A model generated the notes under the pieces. It had not been told where the DNA came from. It was given only the letters and a program-made list of their open reading frames with translations, and did no database searches. Positions 38,096-49,898 of a DNA stretch of 64,000 nucleotides are shown here, one piece after another. The stretch is from assembly GCA_002716125.1 (NCBI GenBank), contig PAZH01000003.1, forward strand, positions 68,382 to 132,381. Direction: 5' to 3'. The DNA is from Rhodospirillaceae bacterium (lineage in GTDB: Bacteria > Pseudomonadota > Alphaproteobacteria > UBA8366). Both the position numbers and the translations under genes were made by a program. Within the stretch, counting starts at the first letter, position 1, and each line of letters begins with the position of its first letter.

Positions 38096-39622
38096 CTACT
38101 TCGACGCCGTTGTCATAGCCGTTTCCGCCGCGGCGGCCAAAGCGCCCTGATAATTTTTCACCAGGTTTGCGACAGATGCATCGATAGCTTCAAGGAATGG
38201 AGCCGGATATACCCCCATCCAAATGACGATGATCACGAGTGGCGCGAAGATCAAGATTTCTCGCTTGTTGAGGTCCGTGATCTTCATCAAGTGTTCCTTG
38301 GTCAACTCGCCGAATATCACCCGCCGATACAGATACAGCATATAGGCCGCGCCAAGGACCATGCCTGTCGCAATCAATGCGGCGACCCAGGTGCTTGCCT
38401 TAAATGCGCCAACCAACACAAGTATCTCGCCGACGAAACCGCTCGTCCCCGGAAGGCCGACGGACGCCAAGGTAAACAACAGAAAGACAAACGCATAAAA
38501 CGGCATGCGATGCACCAGCCCGCCATACGTTTCAATCTCACGCGAATGAATTCGGTCGTACACCACGCCAACGCAGAGGAAGAGTGCCGCAGAGACGATA
38601 CCGTGGCTCAACATCTGAATGATCGAGCCGGCGATCGCCTGCTCGTTGCCGGCGAAGATACCGACCGTGACGAACGCCATATGCGCAATGGACGAATATG
38701 CGATGAGCTTCTTCATGTCCTCTTGCGCCAAAGCGACCAGTGACGTGTAGATCACCGCGACGATACTGAGGCCGTAGACCAAGGGCGTGAAGAACTCGGA
38801 GGCTTCCGGCAACATCGACAATGAGAAGCGCAAGAACCCGTATCCACCCATCTTCAGCAAGACACCCGCCAAGATGACGGAGCCCGCCGTCGGCGCTTCG
38901 ACGTGCGCATCCGGCAACCACGTGTGGACCGGCCACATCGGCACCTTCACCGCAAACGATGCGAAGAACGCCAACCACATCCAGTATTGCAGGTTCAGCG
39001 GGAAGTCGAAGGCCATGAGCGTCGGAATATCGGTCGTGCCCGCCTGGAAATACGCGACAAGAATTGCCAACAACATCAAGACAGAGCCGAGCAGTGTATA
39101 CAGGAAGAACTTGAACGCTGCGTATACCCGACGCGGCCCGCCCCAAACGCCGATAATTAGGAACATCGGGATCAGGACCGCTTCGAAGAAGATATAGAAC
39201 GCGACGAAATCGAGCGCACAGAACATCCCCACCATCATCGTCTCGAGGACGAGGAAGGCGACCATATATTCCTTCACTTTATCCTGGATGGCGTTCCAGC
39301 TCGCGCCAATACAGATCGGGGTAAGCAAGGTCGACAACAGCACGAAGAACATCGAGATGCCATCGACGCCCATGTGGTAGTTGATCTTGTACTCCGGCAT
39401 CCACGGCGCCTTCTCCACAAACTGGAAAGCGTGTGTCGAGGTGTCGAAATTCACCCAGATAAACAAAGAGATGAAGAACGTAATGCCTGACGTCCACAGG
39501 GCGCTCCAACGCGCGTTTCGCGCGACATCCTCGGGTGAACCGCGGACCAACAAAAGAATAAGGATCGCGCCTACGAGCGGCGTGAACGTGACAATACTCA
39601 ACCAAGGCATTTCACTGGCCAT
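38096..39622 (-). CDS. nuoM: NuoM, NADH-quinone oxidoreductase subunit M
   Basis: This is the ND4-type antiporter-like pump subunit. The 508 residues form about 14 membrane helices with [20 protein letters not shown] around the conserved lysine and proline-broken helix, and [13 protein letters not shown] in the second half. It lies 6 bases after the nuoL stop and 9 before the nuoN start. Confidence 0.95.
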   Translation of the reverse strand: MASEMPWLSIVTFTPLVGAILILLLVRGSPEDVARNARWSALWTSGITFFISLFIWVNFDTSTHAFQFVEKAPWMPEYKINYHMGVDGISMFFVLLSTLLTPICIGASWNAIQDKVKEYMVAFLVLETMMVGMFCALDFVAFYIFFEAVLIPMFLIIGVWGGPRRVYAAFKFFLYTLLGSVLMLLAILVAYFQAGTTDIPTLMAFDFPLNLQYWMWLAFFASFAVKVPMWPVHTWLPDAHVEAPTAGSVILAGVLLKMGGYGFLRFSLSMLPEASEFFTPLVYGLSIVAVIYTSLVALAQEDMKKLIAYSSIAHMAFVTVGIFAGNEQAIAGSIIQMLSHGIVSAALFLCVGVVYDRIHSREIETYGGLVHRMPFYAFVFLLFTLASVGLPGTSGFVGEILVLVGAFKASTWVAALIATGMVLGAAYMLYLYRRVIFGELTKEHLMKITDLNKREILIFAPLVIIVIWMGVYPAPFLEAIDASVANLVKNYQGALAAAAETAMTTASK

Positions 39623-39628
39623 CGATAC

Positions 39629-41578
39629 TTACCCCGCCGTCCCGACAGCCATATACCAGGTAATCAGCGCAACAACGCCGATCAACATGGCAAAAGCGTA
39701 GTGATATACATAGCCGCTCTGCAGCCAACTCATACGCGACGCAACACGCCGGCTGACCGCGGCAATGCCGTCCGGTCCAAAACCGTCGATGATCGCGCCG
39801 TCGCCCTTCTTCCAGAACAGTCGACCGAACCAGAACGCCGGACGAACAAAAATACGGTCGAACAGTTCGTCGAAGTACCATTTATTGAGGCTGAACTGGT
39901 AAAGCTCTTCGTGGAATGCGCGCCAACGTTCCGCCATACCCGGTTTCTGGATATACATCCGATACGCGAGCCAGATACCGCCTACGGCCATGACAAGCGG
40001 CGCCAATTTGACCCAAAGGGGCACATTTACCGCTTCGAACGGCGCGGTATGTGTTGGGAGGACTTTCAATGAGTCGCCCCAGAACTCGGCGTATCCACCG
40101 CCAACGAAGCCGTAATAACCGATCGCACCGGCAACGACAGCGCCAATCGCCAAGACGAAGAGCGGGCCGATCATGATCCAAGGCGATTCGTGGACATGCG
40201 CGAAGACCTTCTCGTCAGCTCGGGTCTCGCCATGGAAGGTCATGAAGAGTAGTCGCCAAGAGTAAAATGCCGTCATAAAGGCGCCTGCGAGCCCAAGCCA
40301 GAACGCGTAGTAACCGACCCCGCTATTCGCTGCCCAGGTGGCCTCGAGGATAATGTCCTTCGAATAGTGACCCGCAAACCCGAAGATGCCCGGTATCCCG
40401 ATTCCCGCGAGGGCGAGACTACCGATCCACATAAAGGCATAAGTATAGGGAACCATCTTCCAGATGCCGCCCATCTTCCGCATATCCTGTTCGTCCGACA
40501 TCGCATGGATGACGCTACCCGAACCAAGGAACAGCAAGGCTTTAAAGAAGGCGTGTGTGAAGAGATGGAACATCGCCGCGCCGTAGGCCGACACGCCCGC
40601 CGCGAAGAACATGTAACCGAGTTGCGAGCAGGTCGAATAAGCGATCACGCGCTTAATATCGTTTTGCGTGAGCCCGACCGTCGCCGCAAAGAAGGCCGTC
40701 GATGCACCCACAACCGTGACGACCATCAAGGCCGTTTCCGAAAACTCAAACATCGGCGAAAGACGACAGACCATGAAGACGCCGGCCGTCACCATCGTCG
40801 CCGCATGGATCAACGCAGAGACCGGTGTCGGACCTTCCATCGCGTCCGGCAGCCAGGTGTGCAAACCCAGTTGCGCCGATTTGCCCATCGCCCCCATGAA
40901 GAGCAACAGACAAATGACCGTCATCGCATGGAATTCATAGCCGAGGAAGACCAACTGCGCATCCGCTTTGCCGGGAACGGCGGCGAAGATCGTATCCAGC
41001 TGCACCGTCTCAAACAGAACGAATGTCGCGAAAATTCCGAGTGCAAAGCCAAAGTCGCCAACCCGGTTGACCAAAAAGGCCTTAATCGCAGCTGCGTTTG
41101 CTGATGGTCGGTTATACCAGAACCCGATCAGGAGATATGAGGCAAGTCCAACCCCTTCCCAGCCGAAGAAGAGTTGGACGAGGTTATCGGATGTCACCAA
41201 CATCAGCATGAAGAAGGTAAACAGGCTGAGATACGCAAAGAAACGGGGGATCCCCGGATCATGATGCATATAGCCGATAGAATACCAGTGGACGACGGCG
41301 GAGACCGTCGTCACAACGACCAGCATGACCGCCGTCAATTGGTCCATCTTCAACGCCCAATTGAACGCGAAGTCCCCAACATTGATCCAGGTGAAGAGCT
41401 CAACCGGTCGCGGTCCCGATCCGAATATGATCTCGTAGAACATGATCCACGAGAGCACCGCCGAAATTGTAAGCAATGCCGAGGTGAGGATCGACGATCC
41501 CTTATCGCCGATAAACCGTCCGAAAAATCCGGCGATGATGGCGCCGATCAGCGGTAGAAATACAATGGCTATTTCCAT
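39629..41578 (-). CDS. nuoL: NuoL, NADH-quinone oxidoreductase subunit L
   Basis: This is the ND5-type distal proton-pump subunit with the long lateral helix. The 649 residues include GKSAQLGLHTWLPDAMEGPT and KRVIAYSTCSQLGYMF; the C-terminal ~110 residues hold the lateral helix and the last membrane segment. I start at ATG 41578 (MEIAIVFLPLIG), which fits the family and has AAGGG upstream; a TTG at 41584 is just after the nuoK stop. Confidence 0.95.
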   Translation of the reverse strand: MEIAIVFLPLIGAIIAGFFGRFIGDKGSSILTSALLTISAVLSWIMFYEIIFGSGPRPVELFTWINVGDFAFNWALKMDQLTAVMLVVVTTVSAVVHWYSIGYMHHDPGIPRFFAYLSLFTFFMLMLVTSDNLVQLFFGWEGVGLASYLLIGFWYNRPSANAAAIKAFLVNRVGDFGFALGIFATFVLFETVQLDTIFAAVPGKADAQLVFLGYEFHAMTVICLLLFMGAMGKSAQLGLHTWLPDAMEGPTPVSALIHAATMVTAGVFMVCRLSPMFEFSETALMVVTVVGASTAFFAATVGLTQNDIKRVIAYSTCSQLGYMFFAAGVSAYGAAMFHLFTHAFFKALLFLGSGSVIHAMSDEQDMRKMGGIWKMVPYTYAFMWIGSLALAGIGIPGIFGFAGHYSKDIILEATWAANSGVGYYAFWLGLAGAFMTAFYSWRLLFMTFHGETRADEKVFAHVHESPWIMIGPLFVLAIGAVVAGAIGYYGFVGGGYAEFWGDSLKVLPTHTAPFEAVNVPLWVKLAPLVMAVGGIWLAYRMYIQKPGMAERWRAFHEELYQFSLNKWYFDELFDRIFVRPAFWFGRLFWKKGDGAIIDGFGPDGIAAVSRRVASRMSWLQSGYVYHYAFAMLIGVVALITWYMAVGTAG

Positions 41579-41584
41579 GCCCAA

Positions 41585-41896
41585 TCAGCCCTTCATCAGA
41601 TTAACGTCTTCAACCGCGATCGAACCTCGATTGCGATAATAGGTGACCAGGATCGCCAAACCGATGGCGGCTTCCGCCGCGGCGACCGTCAATACAAACA
41701 TCGCGAAGACCTGTCCGAGCAAGTCCTGCAAATGTGCCGAGAACGCGACCAAATTAATGTTAACGGCAAGCAGCATCAGCTCAATCGACATCAAGATAAT
41801 GATGATGTTTTTCCGATTGAGGAAGACGCCAAAGAGACCGAGCGTGAAAAGAATCGCGGCAACGGTCAAGTAATGTCCAAGGCCAATCTCAAGCAT
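41585..41896 (-). CDS. nuoK: NuoK, NADH-quinone oxidoreductase subunit K
   Basis: This ND4L homologue has three membrane helices carrying the two conserved glutamates of the proton path (one in the [13 protein letters not shown] helix, one in [17 protein letters not shown]). The 103 residues are the usual size. It overlaps the nuoJ stop by one base. Confidence 0.95.
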   Translation of the reverse strand: MLEIGLGHYLTVAAILFTLGLFGVFLNRKNIIIILMSIELMLLAVNINLVAFSAHLQDLLGQVFAMFVLTVAAAEAAIGLAILVTYYRNRGSIAVEDVNLMKG

Positions 41897-42510
41897 TAGA
41901 TCCCGCTCCCCGGCTCGACCTTGACGACTTCGACGGCATCCTCGCGCCGGCGCGCCAGCTGATCTGCAATTTTCTGTTTACGCACGCCCGGTCGCTGGCG
42001 AAGCGTCAAAACAATCGCGCCGACCATAGCCACCAAGAGGATCAATCCAGCGGCTTGGAAGAAGTAGATGTACTGGGTGTAAATCAACTGTCCAAGCGCC
42101 AGGGTATTGCTGACCTTTTCGGGCGGCGGTATCGGCGCGGCGGCCACCGCGGAAGTTTCCGGGACTGCGATCCAACTTCCCAATACCAAAATGAGTTCCG
42201 CCAAGAGGATAATCCCAATCAACGCGCCAATCGGCAGATATTGGAGAAAGCCTTCTCGGAGCTCTGAGAAGTTAATGTCGAGCATCATCACGACGAACAG
42301 GAAGAGGACGGCAACGGCACCGACATAAACGACGACCAAAATCATCGCCAGGAACTCCGCCCCCATCAGAACGAACAACCCTGCCGCGTTAAAGAACGAC
42401 AGGATAAGGAACAGAACGGAATGCACAGGATTACGGGCGGAAATCACCATCACGGCCGACGCAACGGCGACGAACGCAAAGAGATAAAACGCCAATCCCT
42501 GAACAATCAT
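41896..42510 (-). CDS. nuoJ: NuoJ, NADH-quinone oxidoreductase subunit J
   Basis: This is the ND6 homologue with five membrane helices; the third holds the [20 protein letters not shown] region that forms a pi-bulge involved in coupling. The 204 residues include a basic C-terminal tail after the last helix. It follows nuoI after 38 bases. Confidence 0.94.
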   Translation of the reverse strand: MIVQGLAFYLFAFVAVASAVMVISARNPVHSVLFLILSFFNAAGLFVLMGAEFLAMILVVVYVGAVAVLFLFVVMMLDINFSELREGFLQYLPIGALIGIILLAELILVLGSWIAVPETSAVAAAPIPPPEKVSNTLALGQLIYTQYIYFFQAAGLILLVAMVGAIVLTLRQRPGVRKQKIADQLARRREDAVEVVKVEPGSGI

Positions 42511-42548
42511 TTACCTACTCTCTCCCTCTTCCACCCGTATATATCGAA

Positions 42549-43037
42549 CTAGCGGTATGGTGCATCGAGCTCGATATTTGCCGAAATTTCGTGTTCCCAA
42601 CGGTCACCGTTATCGAGCAATTTTTCTTTGTTGTAGAACAATTCCTCACGGGTCTCTGTCGCGAACTCAAAGTTCGGCCCTTCGACGATCGCATCCACCG
42701 GACACGCCTCCTGGCAGTAACCGCAATAGATGCACTTCGTCATGTCGATATCGTAACGCGTTGTCCGGCGACTGCCGTCCTCGCGAGGCTCGGCCTCGAT
42801 CGTAATCGCAAGCGCCGGGCAAATGGCCTCGCACAGCTTACAAGCGATGCAACGCTCTTCTCCATTCGGATAGCGCCGCAAGACGTGCTCCCCACGGAAC
42901 CGTGGCGACAGTGGTCCTTTCTCGTAAGGATAGTTGATCGTGTGCTTCGGCTTGAACATCGCGCGCAACGTCAGCGACATTCCGTGCACCAGTTCCCATA
43001 GCAGGAACGCTCTTGCGGTACGGTCAATAAATGCCAT
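42549..43037 (-). CDS. nuoI: NuoI, NADH-quinone oxidoreductase subunit I
   Basis: This ferredoxin-like subunit carries clusters N6a and N6b that pass electrons towards N2. Two [4Fe-4S] motifs are complete: Cys63, 66, 69, 73 ([12 protein letters not shown]) and Cys102, 105, 108, 112 ([12 protein letters not shown]). The 162 residues are normal for the alphaproteobacterial/mitochondrial TYKY form. It starts 36 bases after the nuoH stop. Confidence 0.96.
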   Translation of the reverse strand: MAFIDRTARAFLLWELVHGMSLTLRAMFKPKHTINYPYEKGPLSPRFRGEHVLRRYPNGEERCIACKLCEAICPALAITIEAEPREDGSRRTTRYDIDMTKCIYCGYCQEACPVDAIVEGPNFEFATETREELFYNKEKLLDNGDRWEHEISANIELDAPYR

Positions 43038-43073
43038 CGCCCTATACCTCTCCTATCCCGGAAATCGCAGCCA

Positions 43074-44111
43074 TTAGGCGCCACCTGCCGGGGGTACTTG
43101 GTTTGTCGCAAGCAGATACCCCGCCGTCAAAACAACCCAGAGCAGCGACAGCGGCAAGAAAACTTTCCAGCCAAGCCGCATGAGTTGATCATAGCGATAG
43201 CGGGGGAACGTCGCGCGGACCCAAAGGAAAATGAACAGACAAGCCGCGATCTTCAACGCGAACCAGATGGGCCCTGGGATCCAATTGAATGGTGCAATAT
43301 CGATTGGCGGCAACCATCCGCCCAAAAACAGCACGGCCGTCATACCGCTCATCAGGATCATATTCGCGTATTCACCAAGGAAGAACATCGCGAATGTCAT
43401 CGACGAGTATTCGACGTTGTAGCCGGAGACCAGCTCCGCTTCCGCTTCCGGCAAATCGAAAGGCGCCCGGTTCGTCTCTGCCAGCGCCGAGATGATGAAG
43501 ACAATGAACATCGGGAACAGAATGCCGAAGAAATGCCAGTTCCAGAAACCGTCGCCGGCTTGCGACTCAACGACTTGCGTCAGATTCAACGAACCAACGG
43601 CAAGAAGAACCGTGACGATGACGAAACCGATGGAGACTTCATAAGAGACCATTTGAGCGGCCGAGCGAAGCGCGCCATAAAATGCGTATTTCGAGTTCGA
43701 CGCCCACCCCGCCATGATGATGCCGTAGACGCCAAGCGAAGAGATCGCAAAGAGATACAACACACCGACATTGATATCGGCGAGAACCCATCCGGAATCG
43801 AAAGGAATGACCGCCCAAGCGATGAGGCTCAAGATAAACGTGATCATCGGCGCCAAAACGAAAATGATCCGGTTGGAGCCTGACGGGACAATCGTCTCTT
43901 TCAGGAAGAGTTTCGCACCATCGGCGAGCGGCTGCAGCAACCCAAACGGACCGACAACGTTTGGCCCTTTGCGGTACTGCATCCAGCCAATGACTTTACG
44001 CTCAGCCAAGGTGAGATAAGCAACGCTCAAAAGGATCGGTGTTACGATCAATACGATCAGAATAACGATCCAGGCCGTTGGCCAGATATAACTATCCCAG
44101 AGTTCAGCCAT
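43074..44111 (-). CDS. nuoH: NuoH, NADH-quinone oxidoreductase subunit H
   Basis: This is the ND1 homologue; its eight helices link the quinone chamber to the membrane arm. The 345 residues show [19 protein letters not shown] in the first loop, [20 protein letters not shown] with the conserved acidic cluster of the quinone-proximal loop, and the [13 protein letters not shown] motif near the end. It overlaps nuoG by 8 bases. Confidence 0.96.
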   Translation of the reverse strand: MAELWDSYIWPTAWIVILIVLIVTPILLSVAYLTLAERKVIGWMQYRKGPNVVGPFGLLQPLADGAKLFLKETIVPSGSNRIIFVLAPMITFILSLIAWAVIPFDSGWVLADINVGVLYLFAISSLGVYGIIMAGWASNSKYAFYGALRSAAQMVSYEVSIGFVIVTVLLAVGSLNLTQVVESQAGDGFWNWHFFGILFPMFIVFIISALAETNRAPFDLPEAEAELVSGYNVEYSSMTFAMFFLGEYANMILMSGMTAVLFLGGWLPPIDIAPFNWIPGPIWFALKIAACLFIFLWVRATFPRYRYDQLMRLGWKVFLPLSLLWVVLTAGYLLATNQVPPAGGA

Positions 44112-46167
44112 CGGTTCCCGTCGCCTCCGCCGTGCCGAGGATTTCCTCGACGCATTTCGCCATCGTCTCCGATGCCCGACTGATGGGGTCAGTCATATAG
44201 AAATTGGAGATCGGAGAGCTGAAAGCTGCTGCATCGAGCGCACCCTCTGTGCCGAATTCGCCCCACGCCGCCGGCTCGACCGTATCGATCGCAAGGAATG
44301 CGCCGTTCGTCTCCTGCAGCGCGCGGCGCAATGCGTCCTGCGTATCGTAAGGAAGAGGCGTCCCAAGCTCGCCTGAGAGAGCGCGTAGGATCGCCCAGTC
44401 TTCCTTCGCCTCACCCGGCGGGAACGCTGCGCGTTTCGCGAGCTGGATACGGCCTTCGGTGTTCACGAAGATGCCGTTCTGTTCCGTGTAAGCTGCGCTT
44501 GGGAAAATTATGGACGCCTTATGGGCACCCGCATCACCGTGATGGCCTTGGTAAATGACGAACGCGTTGCCGAGTTGATCGGTATCGACCTCATCCGCGG
44601 CCAGCAAATAAACCACTGAAATATCGCCGGATTTTGCGCCATCCAAGATTTCATTCGTGGTCTTACCGCCGTCGCCCGGCAGGCAGCCAACCATCAGGCC
44701 GCCGACCCGCGACGCCGCGGTGTGAAGAACGTTGAAACCGTTCCATCCGTCCAAAACCATGCCGGTGTCGTTGGCGATCTTACGAGCCGCCGCCAAAACC
44801 GCTGCACCATCCCCGCGTGACAGGGCGCCCATGCCCAAGATCAACATCGGACGTTCCGCAGCTTTCAGCGTCTCGCAGAACGCGTGGCTACCGTCAGCCA
44901 GTTGCTGCAGCGTGTCGCCGCCTGCGCCAAGATGCTCGTACTTGTAGGTAAGATCGTTATTCGGTCCCACTACGCCAATCTTGAACCCGCCCTCTAGATA
45001 ACGCTTGCGCAAACGAGAATTCAGGACAGGCGCCTCGACCCGAGGGTCTGACCCGATGATCAGGCAGGCATCCGCGTCTTCGATGCCGGCAATTGTTGTA
45101 TTGAAGCGATAAGCCGCCGCGACCGAAGCATCTAACGCAGCACCGTCTTGCCGGCAATCCAGGTTCGGAGATCCGAGCCGGTCCATCAGGCCCTTCATTG
45201 CGAACATGGCCTCGACACTCGCATGATCGCCGATAATGGCGCCGGTCTTCGCACCGCCCGCTTCTTTTAGCTTATCGGCGGCCAAAGCCAGCGCATCCTG
45301 CCAACTCGCGGGTGCCAACCGGCCATCCGCACCCCGGATATACGGCTGATCCAAACGCTGACGGCTCAATCCGTCGCACGCAAAACGAGTCTTATCGGAA
45401 ATCCATTCCTCGTTCACATCTTCATGCAAACGCGGCAAGACACGCAGCACCTCGTTGCCCCGTGCATCGATCCGGACGTTGCTGCCGACCGCGTCCATTA
45501 CGTCGATCGATTCCGTCTTCGTCAGCTCCCAGGGACGAGCGACAAACGCATACGGCTTCGATGTCAGCGCGCCCACCGGGCATAAGTCGATCACATTGCC
45601 CGACAGCTCAGATGCGACTGCATGTTCCAAGGTCGTGATTTCCGCGTTCTCACCGCGATTGATCAAGCCCATATCTTCAACACCGGCAACTTCCGTCGAG
45701 AAACGGACGCAGCGCGTGCAATGGATACAGCGGGTCATGATCGTTTTGATCAGCGGGCCCATGTATTTGTCTTCGACGGCGCGCTTGTTCTCGCGATAAC
45801 GGCTACCGGCATGACCAAAACCCATAGCTTGGTCTTGCAAGTCGCATTCGCCACCCTGGTCGCAAATCGGACAATCCAGCGGGTGGTTGATCAGGAGGAA
45901 CTCCATCACGCCTTCGCGCCCTTTTCGGGCCATTTCGGAATCGGTGAAGACTTCCATATCGTCGCCTGCCGGCAGCGCACAGCTAGCGGCAGGCTTCGGC
46001 GGTCCGGGCTTCACCTCAACCAAGCACATACGGCAATTGCCGGCAATCGAGAGACGGTCGTGATAACAGAAGCGCGGGATTTCCTTTCCAGCCGCCTCGC
46101 AAGCTTGCAAGACGGTCGATCCCGGCGGTACTTCAACCTCGATTCCGTCAACCTTTAGCTTCGGCAT
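44104..46167 (-). CDS. nuoG: NuoG, NADH-quinone oxidoreductase subunit G
   Basis: This is the 75-kDa iron-sulfur subunit. The N-terminal part carries the [2Fe-2S] ligands Cys34, 45, 48, 63, the His95/Cys99, 102, 108 set for N5, and the Cys147, 150, 153, 196 set for N4. The rest is the degenerate molybdopterin-oxidoreductase fold that binds no molybdenum. The 687 residues match the alphaproteobacterial length. It starts 9 bases after nuoF. Confidence 0.95.
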   Translation of the reverse strand: MPKLKVDGIEVEVPPGSTVLQACEAAGKEIPRFCYHDRLSIAGNCRMCLVEVKPGPPKPAASCALPAGDDMEVFTDSEMARKGREGVMEFLLINHPLDCPICDQGGECDLQDQAMGFGHAGSRYRENKRAVEDKYMGPLIKTIMTRCIHCTRCVRFSTEVAGVEDMGLINRGENAEITTLEHAVASELSGNVIDLCPVGALTSKPYAFVARPWELTKTESIDVMDAVGSNVRIDARGNEVLRVLPRLHEDVNEEWISDKTRFACDGLSRQRLDQPYIRGADGRLAPASWQDALALAADKLKEAGGAKTGAIIGDHASVEAMFAMKGLMDRLGSPNLDCRQDGAALDASVAAAYRFNTTIAGIEDADACLIIGSDPRVEAPVLNSRLRKRYLEGGFKIGVVGPNNDLTYKYEHLGAGGDTLQQLADGSHAFCETLKAAERPMLILGMGALSRGDGAAVLAAARKIANDTGMVLDGWNGFNVLHTAASRVGGLMVGCLPGDGGKTTNEILDGAKSGDISVVYLLAADEVDTDQLGNAFVIYQGHHGDAGAHKASIIFPSAAYTEQNGIFVNTEGRIQLAKRAAFPPGEAKEDWAILRALSGELGTPLPYDTQDALRRALQETNGAFLAIDTVEPAAWGEFGTEGALDAAAFSSPISNFYMTDPISRASETMAKCVEEILGTAEATGTDG

Positions 46168-46176
46168 ATTCCGCTC

Positions 46177-47466
46177 CTACTCCGCCGCTTGCGCGCCGAC
46201 GCCTTTACTCTGCAAAAGGCGATGCTCAATCTCTTCCCGGAAGTGACGCAACAATCCTTGAACAGGCCAAGCTGCAGCGTCACCGAAAGCGCAAATGGTA
46301 TGGCCTTCAATCTGCTTCGTGACATCCCAGAGCATATCGATCTCTTCGACATCCGCGTCACCACGGGCCATCCGCTCGAGAACGCGCCACATCCATCCGC
46401 TGCCCTCCCGGCACGGTGTGCACTGCCCGCAGCTTTCGTGTTTGTAGAAATACGCGATGCGGGCTATGGCCTTAATGATATCGGTCGACTGATCCATCAC
46501 GATGATCGCCGCCGTCCCGAGGGCCGACTGCGCCTCGGTCAATGCATCGAAGTCCATCAGCAAGGTGTCACAGACGGACTTCGGGACCAGCGGCATCGAG
46601 CTACCGCCCGGAATGACAGCTTTCAAATTGTCCCAGCCACCGCGTACACCACCAGCGTGCGTCTCGATTAACTCACGCAACGGGATCGACATCGAGTCCT
46701 CGACAACACACGGCTTCTCGACGTGGCCCGAAATGCAAAACACCTTCGTGCCGGTATTGTTTTCGCGACCAAAGCTTGAGAACCAGCTCGCGCTGCGCCG
46801 CAAGATCGTCGGGACGACTGCAATCGTCTCGACATTGTTGACCGTGGTCGGGCATCCCCAGACACCTGCAGCCGCCGGGAATGGCGGTTTGAGCCGGGGC
46901 TGACCTTTCTTGCCCTCAAGGCTCTCCAGCAAAGCCGTTTCTTCACCGCATATATAGGCGCCAGCTCCACGATGAACGTAAATGTCAAAGTCATAGCCGG
47001 AACCACAGGCATTCTTGCCTATTAATCCCGCGTCGTAGGCTTCGTCAACGGCCTCCTGAAGCGCAACCGCTTCATTGAAGAATTCGCCGCGGATATATAT
47101 GTAAGCGGCATATGCACCCATCGCGAAACCGGCCAACAAGCACCCTTCCAGAAGCTTGTGCGGATCATGGCGCATGATTTCCCGATCTTTACAGGTGCCG
47201 GGCTCGCTCTCGTCCGCATTGACGACAAGATACGCAGGCCGCCCGTCGGTTTCTTTGGGCATAAAGGACCATTTGAGGCCCGCCGGGAAGCCGGCGCCAC
47301 CGCGCCCTCTCAAGCCCGAACTCTTAACCTCTTCAATGATACCGTCGCGGCCCATCTCCAACAGTTTCTTTGTGTTGTCCCAGTCGCCCCGCTGACGCGC
47401 GCCGGCCAACCGGAAATCGTGGAGACCGTATAGGTTTGTGAAGATGCGATCTTTATCTTCTAGCAT
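46177..47466 (-). CDS. nuoF: NuoF, NADH-quinone oxidoreductase subunit F
   Basis: This is the NADH- and FMN-binding 51-kDa subunit. The glycine-rich [13 protein letters not shown] is at 51-63, and cluster N3 ligands are Cys346, 349, 352 ([11 protein letters not shown]) and Cys392. The start is set at ATG 47466, which has GGAGG nine bases upstream; a GTG at 47472 is too close to that site. The 429 residues are normal. Confidence 0.96.
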   Translation of the reverse strand: MLEDKDRIFTNLYGLHDFRLAGARQRGDWDNTKKLLEMGRDGIIEEVKSSGLRGRGGAGFPAGLKWSFMPKETDGRPAYLVVNADESEPGTCKDREIMRHDPHKLLEGCLLAGFAMGAYAAYIYIRGEFFNEAVALQEAVDEAYDAGLIGKNACGSGYDFDIYVHRGAGAYICGEETALLESLEGKKGQPRLKPPFPAAAGVWGCPTTVNNVETIAVVPTILRRSASWFSSFGRENNTGTKVFCISGHVEKPCVVEDSMSIPLRELIETHAGGVRGGWDNLKAVIPGGSSMPLVPKSVCDTLLMDFDALTEAQSALGTAAIIVMDQSTDIIKAIARIAYFYKHESCGQCTPCREGSGWMWRVLERMARGDADVEEIDMLWDVTKQIEGHTICAFGDAAAWPVQGLLRHFREEIEHRLLQSKGVGAQAAE

Positions 47467-47468
47467 GC

Positions 47469-48062
47469 TCACTCGCCTCCAAAATCCATATCAAGCAAGG
47501 TTTGCGGTCCGCCGATAGGCGCGGAGTTTTGCCGTCCGTTCTGCGGTCCTCTCGGCGGAGCTTCGCCGTTCTTCAAGGCGTCCAAAATTTTGACAATGAT
47601 GTCGCCGTCGAGATCTTCGTAATAGTCATCGTTGATCTGAACCATCGGCGCATTCGCGCAAGCGCCCAAACACTCGACTTCCATCAACGTAAACAGACCG
47701 TCTTCGGTTGTCTCTCCGTTACGGATACCCAGGTGCGATTGAATTGCATCGTGCACTTCTGTCGACCCGCGCAACCAGCACGGCGTCGTCGTGCAGCATT
47801 GAAGCAAGTATTTCCCGACCGGCTCGAGGTTGATCATGGTGAAAAAGGTTGCGACCTCCATCACACGGATTCGCGCCATATCGAGCATTTCGGCGATGGT
47901 ATCAACTGCTGCCGGCGTCACGTAGTGACCATCCGTGTTTTGCCGCTGAGCCAAATCTAGCAACGCCAAAACCGCACTTTGCTGGCGCCCTTCCGGGTAT
48001 TTCGCCATCGCCTTCTTGGCTTGCTCGAGATACTCGGGCGTAAATTCGAACCTTTCGCTCAT
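47469..48062 (-). CDS. nuoE: NuoE, NADH-quinone oxidoreductase subunit E
   Basis: This 24-kDa thioredoxin-like subunit carries the [2Fe-2S] cluster N1a with ligands Cys90, 95, 131 and 135. The 197 residues include a short glycine/proline/asparagine-rich C-terminal tail. I start at ATG 48062 ([11 protein letters not shown]), as the longer in-frame reading adds 77 residues that overlap the nuoD 3' end and are unlike the family. Confidence 0.95.
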   Translation of the reverse strand: MSERFEFTPEYLEQAKKAMAKYPEGRQQSAVLALLDLAQRQNTDGHYVTPAAVDTIAEMLDMARIRVMEVATFFTMINLEPVGKYLLQCCTTTPCWLRGSTEVHDAIQSHLGIRNGETTEDGLFTLMEVECLGACANAPMVQINDDYYEDLDGDIIVKILDALKNGEAPPRGPQNGRQNSAPIGGPQTLLDMDFGGE

Positions 48063-48081
48063 GCTTGCTTTGCCTTTACCG

Positions 48082-49266
48082 CTAACGATCGATCTCGCCG
48101 AACACGACATCCATAGAGCCGAGTACAGCGACCGAATCCGCCAGCATGTGTCCTTTGCACATGAAATCCATTGCCGCGAGATGCGCAAATCCTGGCGCAC
48201 GAATCTTGCAGCGATACGGCTTGTTGGTGCCGTCCGCAACGAGATAGACGCCGAACTCCCCTTTAGGCGCCTCGACGGCGGTGTAGGTTTCACCGGCCGG
48301 GACGTGAACGCCTTCTGTGTAAAGCTTGAAGTGATGGATCAGCGCTTCCATCGATTGCTTCATGTCGCCTCGGCGTGGCGGCGATACTTTCCCATCTTCT
48401 GAAAGCACGGGTCCGTCTGGCATCATTTCAATGCATTGCTTCATGATGCTCAGGCTTTGGCGCATTTCTTCAACGCGCACCAAATACCGGTCGTAGCAAT
48501 CGCCATTCTTACCGATCGGAATATCGAAATCGATCTCGTCATAAACGTCATAGGGTTGCGCTTTCCGCAGATCTCACGCAACGCCCGAGCCACGGAGCAT
48601 CGGACCCGTAAAGCCCCACGCCATCGCATCCTCTGCGGAAACAATCCCGATATCGACACAACGTTGCTTGAAAATGCGGTTTTCCGTAAGCAGCGTTTCC
48701 ATATCGTCGATGAATTTCGGGAACTGATCAATCCATTCGAGTATATCGTCCGCCATCCCGGCTGGCATATCCTGGTGGACACCGCCGACCCGGTAATACG
48801 CGGCATGGAGCCGTGCCCCGCAAACGCGCTCATAGAACTCCATCAGTAGTTCGCGCTGCTCAAACGCCCAAAGCATCGGCGTCATCGCACCCACGTCCAT
48901 TGCGAGCGCCGGAACGTTCAACAAATGATTCAGGATGCGTGTGATTTCATCGAACAAAACCCGGATGAATTGTCCGCGACGCGGCGGTTCAATACCCAAG
49001 AGCCTTTCCGCCGCCAACACGAAAGCGTGTTCCTGGCACATCGGCGAGACGTAATCGAGCCGATCGAAATACGGGATCGCCTGCATATAGGTCTTATACT
49101 CGATGAGCTTCTCGGTGCCTCGATGCAGCAAACCGATATGAGGATCGATCCGTTCGACGACCTCGCCGTCCATCTCCATGACCATCCGCAACACACCATG
49201 CGCAGCGGGATGCTGCGGGCCGAAATTGATCGTCATGGTTTTGATTTCGGAGTCGGCGCCAGCCAT
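48082..49266 (-). pseudogene. nuoD: NuoD, NADH-quinone oxidoreductase subunit D, interrupted by in-frame TGA
   Basis: NuoD is the 49-kDa core subunit that forms the quinone pocket with NuoB. The first 230 codons are intact, with GPQHPAAHG (His23) and DRLDYVS (Tyr72) matching the quinone-contact residues. Codon 231 is TGA (plus 48574-48576). It stands after [10 protein letters not shown] and before [17 protein letters not shown], exactly where the family has a conserved Trp (TGG). Reading through gives a normal 394-residue protein with the same frame to the stop at 48082, so one G-to-A change explains everything. All other nuo genes are intact. Other genes here end in TGA (gltX, nuoK, fabZ), so the code is standard. 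Sequence error, true null allele and read-through remain possible. Without read-through the 3' part could begin only at GTG 48483. Confidence 0.93.
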
Positions 49267-49889
49267 CAGCCTTGATCCTCCGTGGTTGCTTTTTCATCGC
49301 CCGGAAGCTCGCGGGTCATCGCTTCCCAAGGACTCAAGAAATCGAACGACCGGAATGCCTGCGTCAGCTTGACGGGTTCATAGACGACACGCCGTTGCTC
49401 ATCGTCGTAACGAACTTCCACATAACCCGTCAGCGGGAAATCTTTACGGAACGGATGGCCGTCAAAACCGTAATCCGTCAGCAATCGTCGCAAATCCGAA
49501 TGCCCCGAGAAAAAGATGCCGTACATATCCCAGCATTCACGCTCGAACCACGATGCGGATGGATAAATAGACATCACCGAAGCGACAGACGTTTCCTCAT
49601 CAACGGAGAGTTTGATGCGAACCCGCTGGTTGTGACGCAGCGATAGCAAATTGTAGACGACTTCGAACCTGGCCTCGCGGTCCGGATAGTCGACACCGCA
49701 TATGTCGACCAACATCTCAAAAAGGCAATTCGCGTCCGTGCGCAGAAATTTCAGGACCTTTGTAATACCGTCCGGTCGAATCTCGACGTTCAACTCGCGG
49801 TTCGCGGTCCAAAATTTGAGAACGTCGTTGGACAGCTGCGATTCGATGTAACCGCCAAGTTCTTGGAGCGACTGCGTTGCTTCATCCAT
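49266..49889 (-). CDS. nuoC: NuoC, NADH-quinone oxidoreductase subunit C
   Basis: This 30-kDa subunit of the hydrophilic arm is separate from NuoD here, as usual outside Enterobacteria. The 207 residues contain the family signature [20 protein letters not shown] and continue [20 protein letters not shown]. Its stop overlaps the nuoD ATG by one base. Confidence 0.95.
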   Translation of the reverse strand: MDEATQSLQELGGYIESQLSNDVLKFWTANRELNVEIRPDGITKVLKFLRTDANCLFEMLVDICGVDYPDREARFEVVYNLLSLRHNQRVRIKLSVDEETSVASVMSIYPSASWFERECWDMYGIFFSGHSDLRRLLTDYGFDGHPFRKDFPLTGYVEVRYDDEQRRVVYEPVKLTQAFRSFDFLSPWEAMTRELPGDEKATTEDQG

Positions 49890-49898
49890 CGTGACGGC

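Noticed and set aside
43098..43883. Long open frame antisense to nuoH, and similar ones opposite nuoN, nuoL and nuoM
   Set aside because: They are made of Arg/Asp/His-rich sequence typical of reversed membrane-protein genes; no support for translation.
48082..49266. Reading the nuoD TGA as selenocysteine or as evidence for code 4
   Set aside because: The family residue is Trp, not Cys or Sec, and TGA ends many intact genes in this window.
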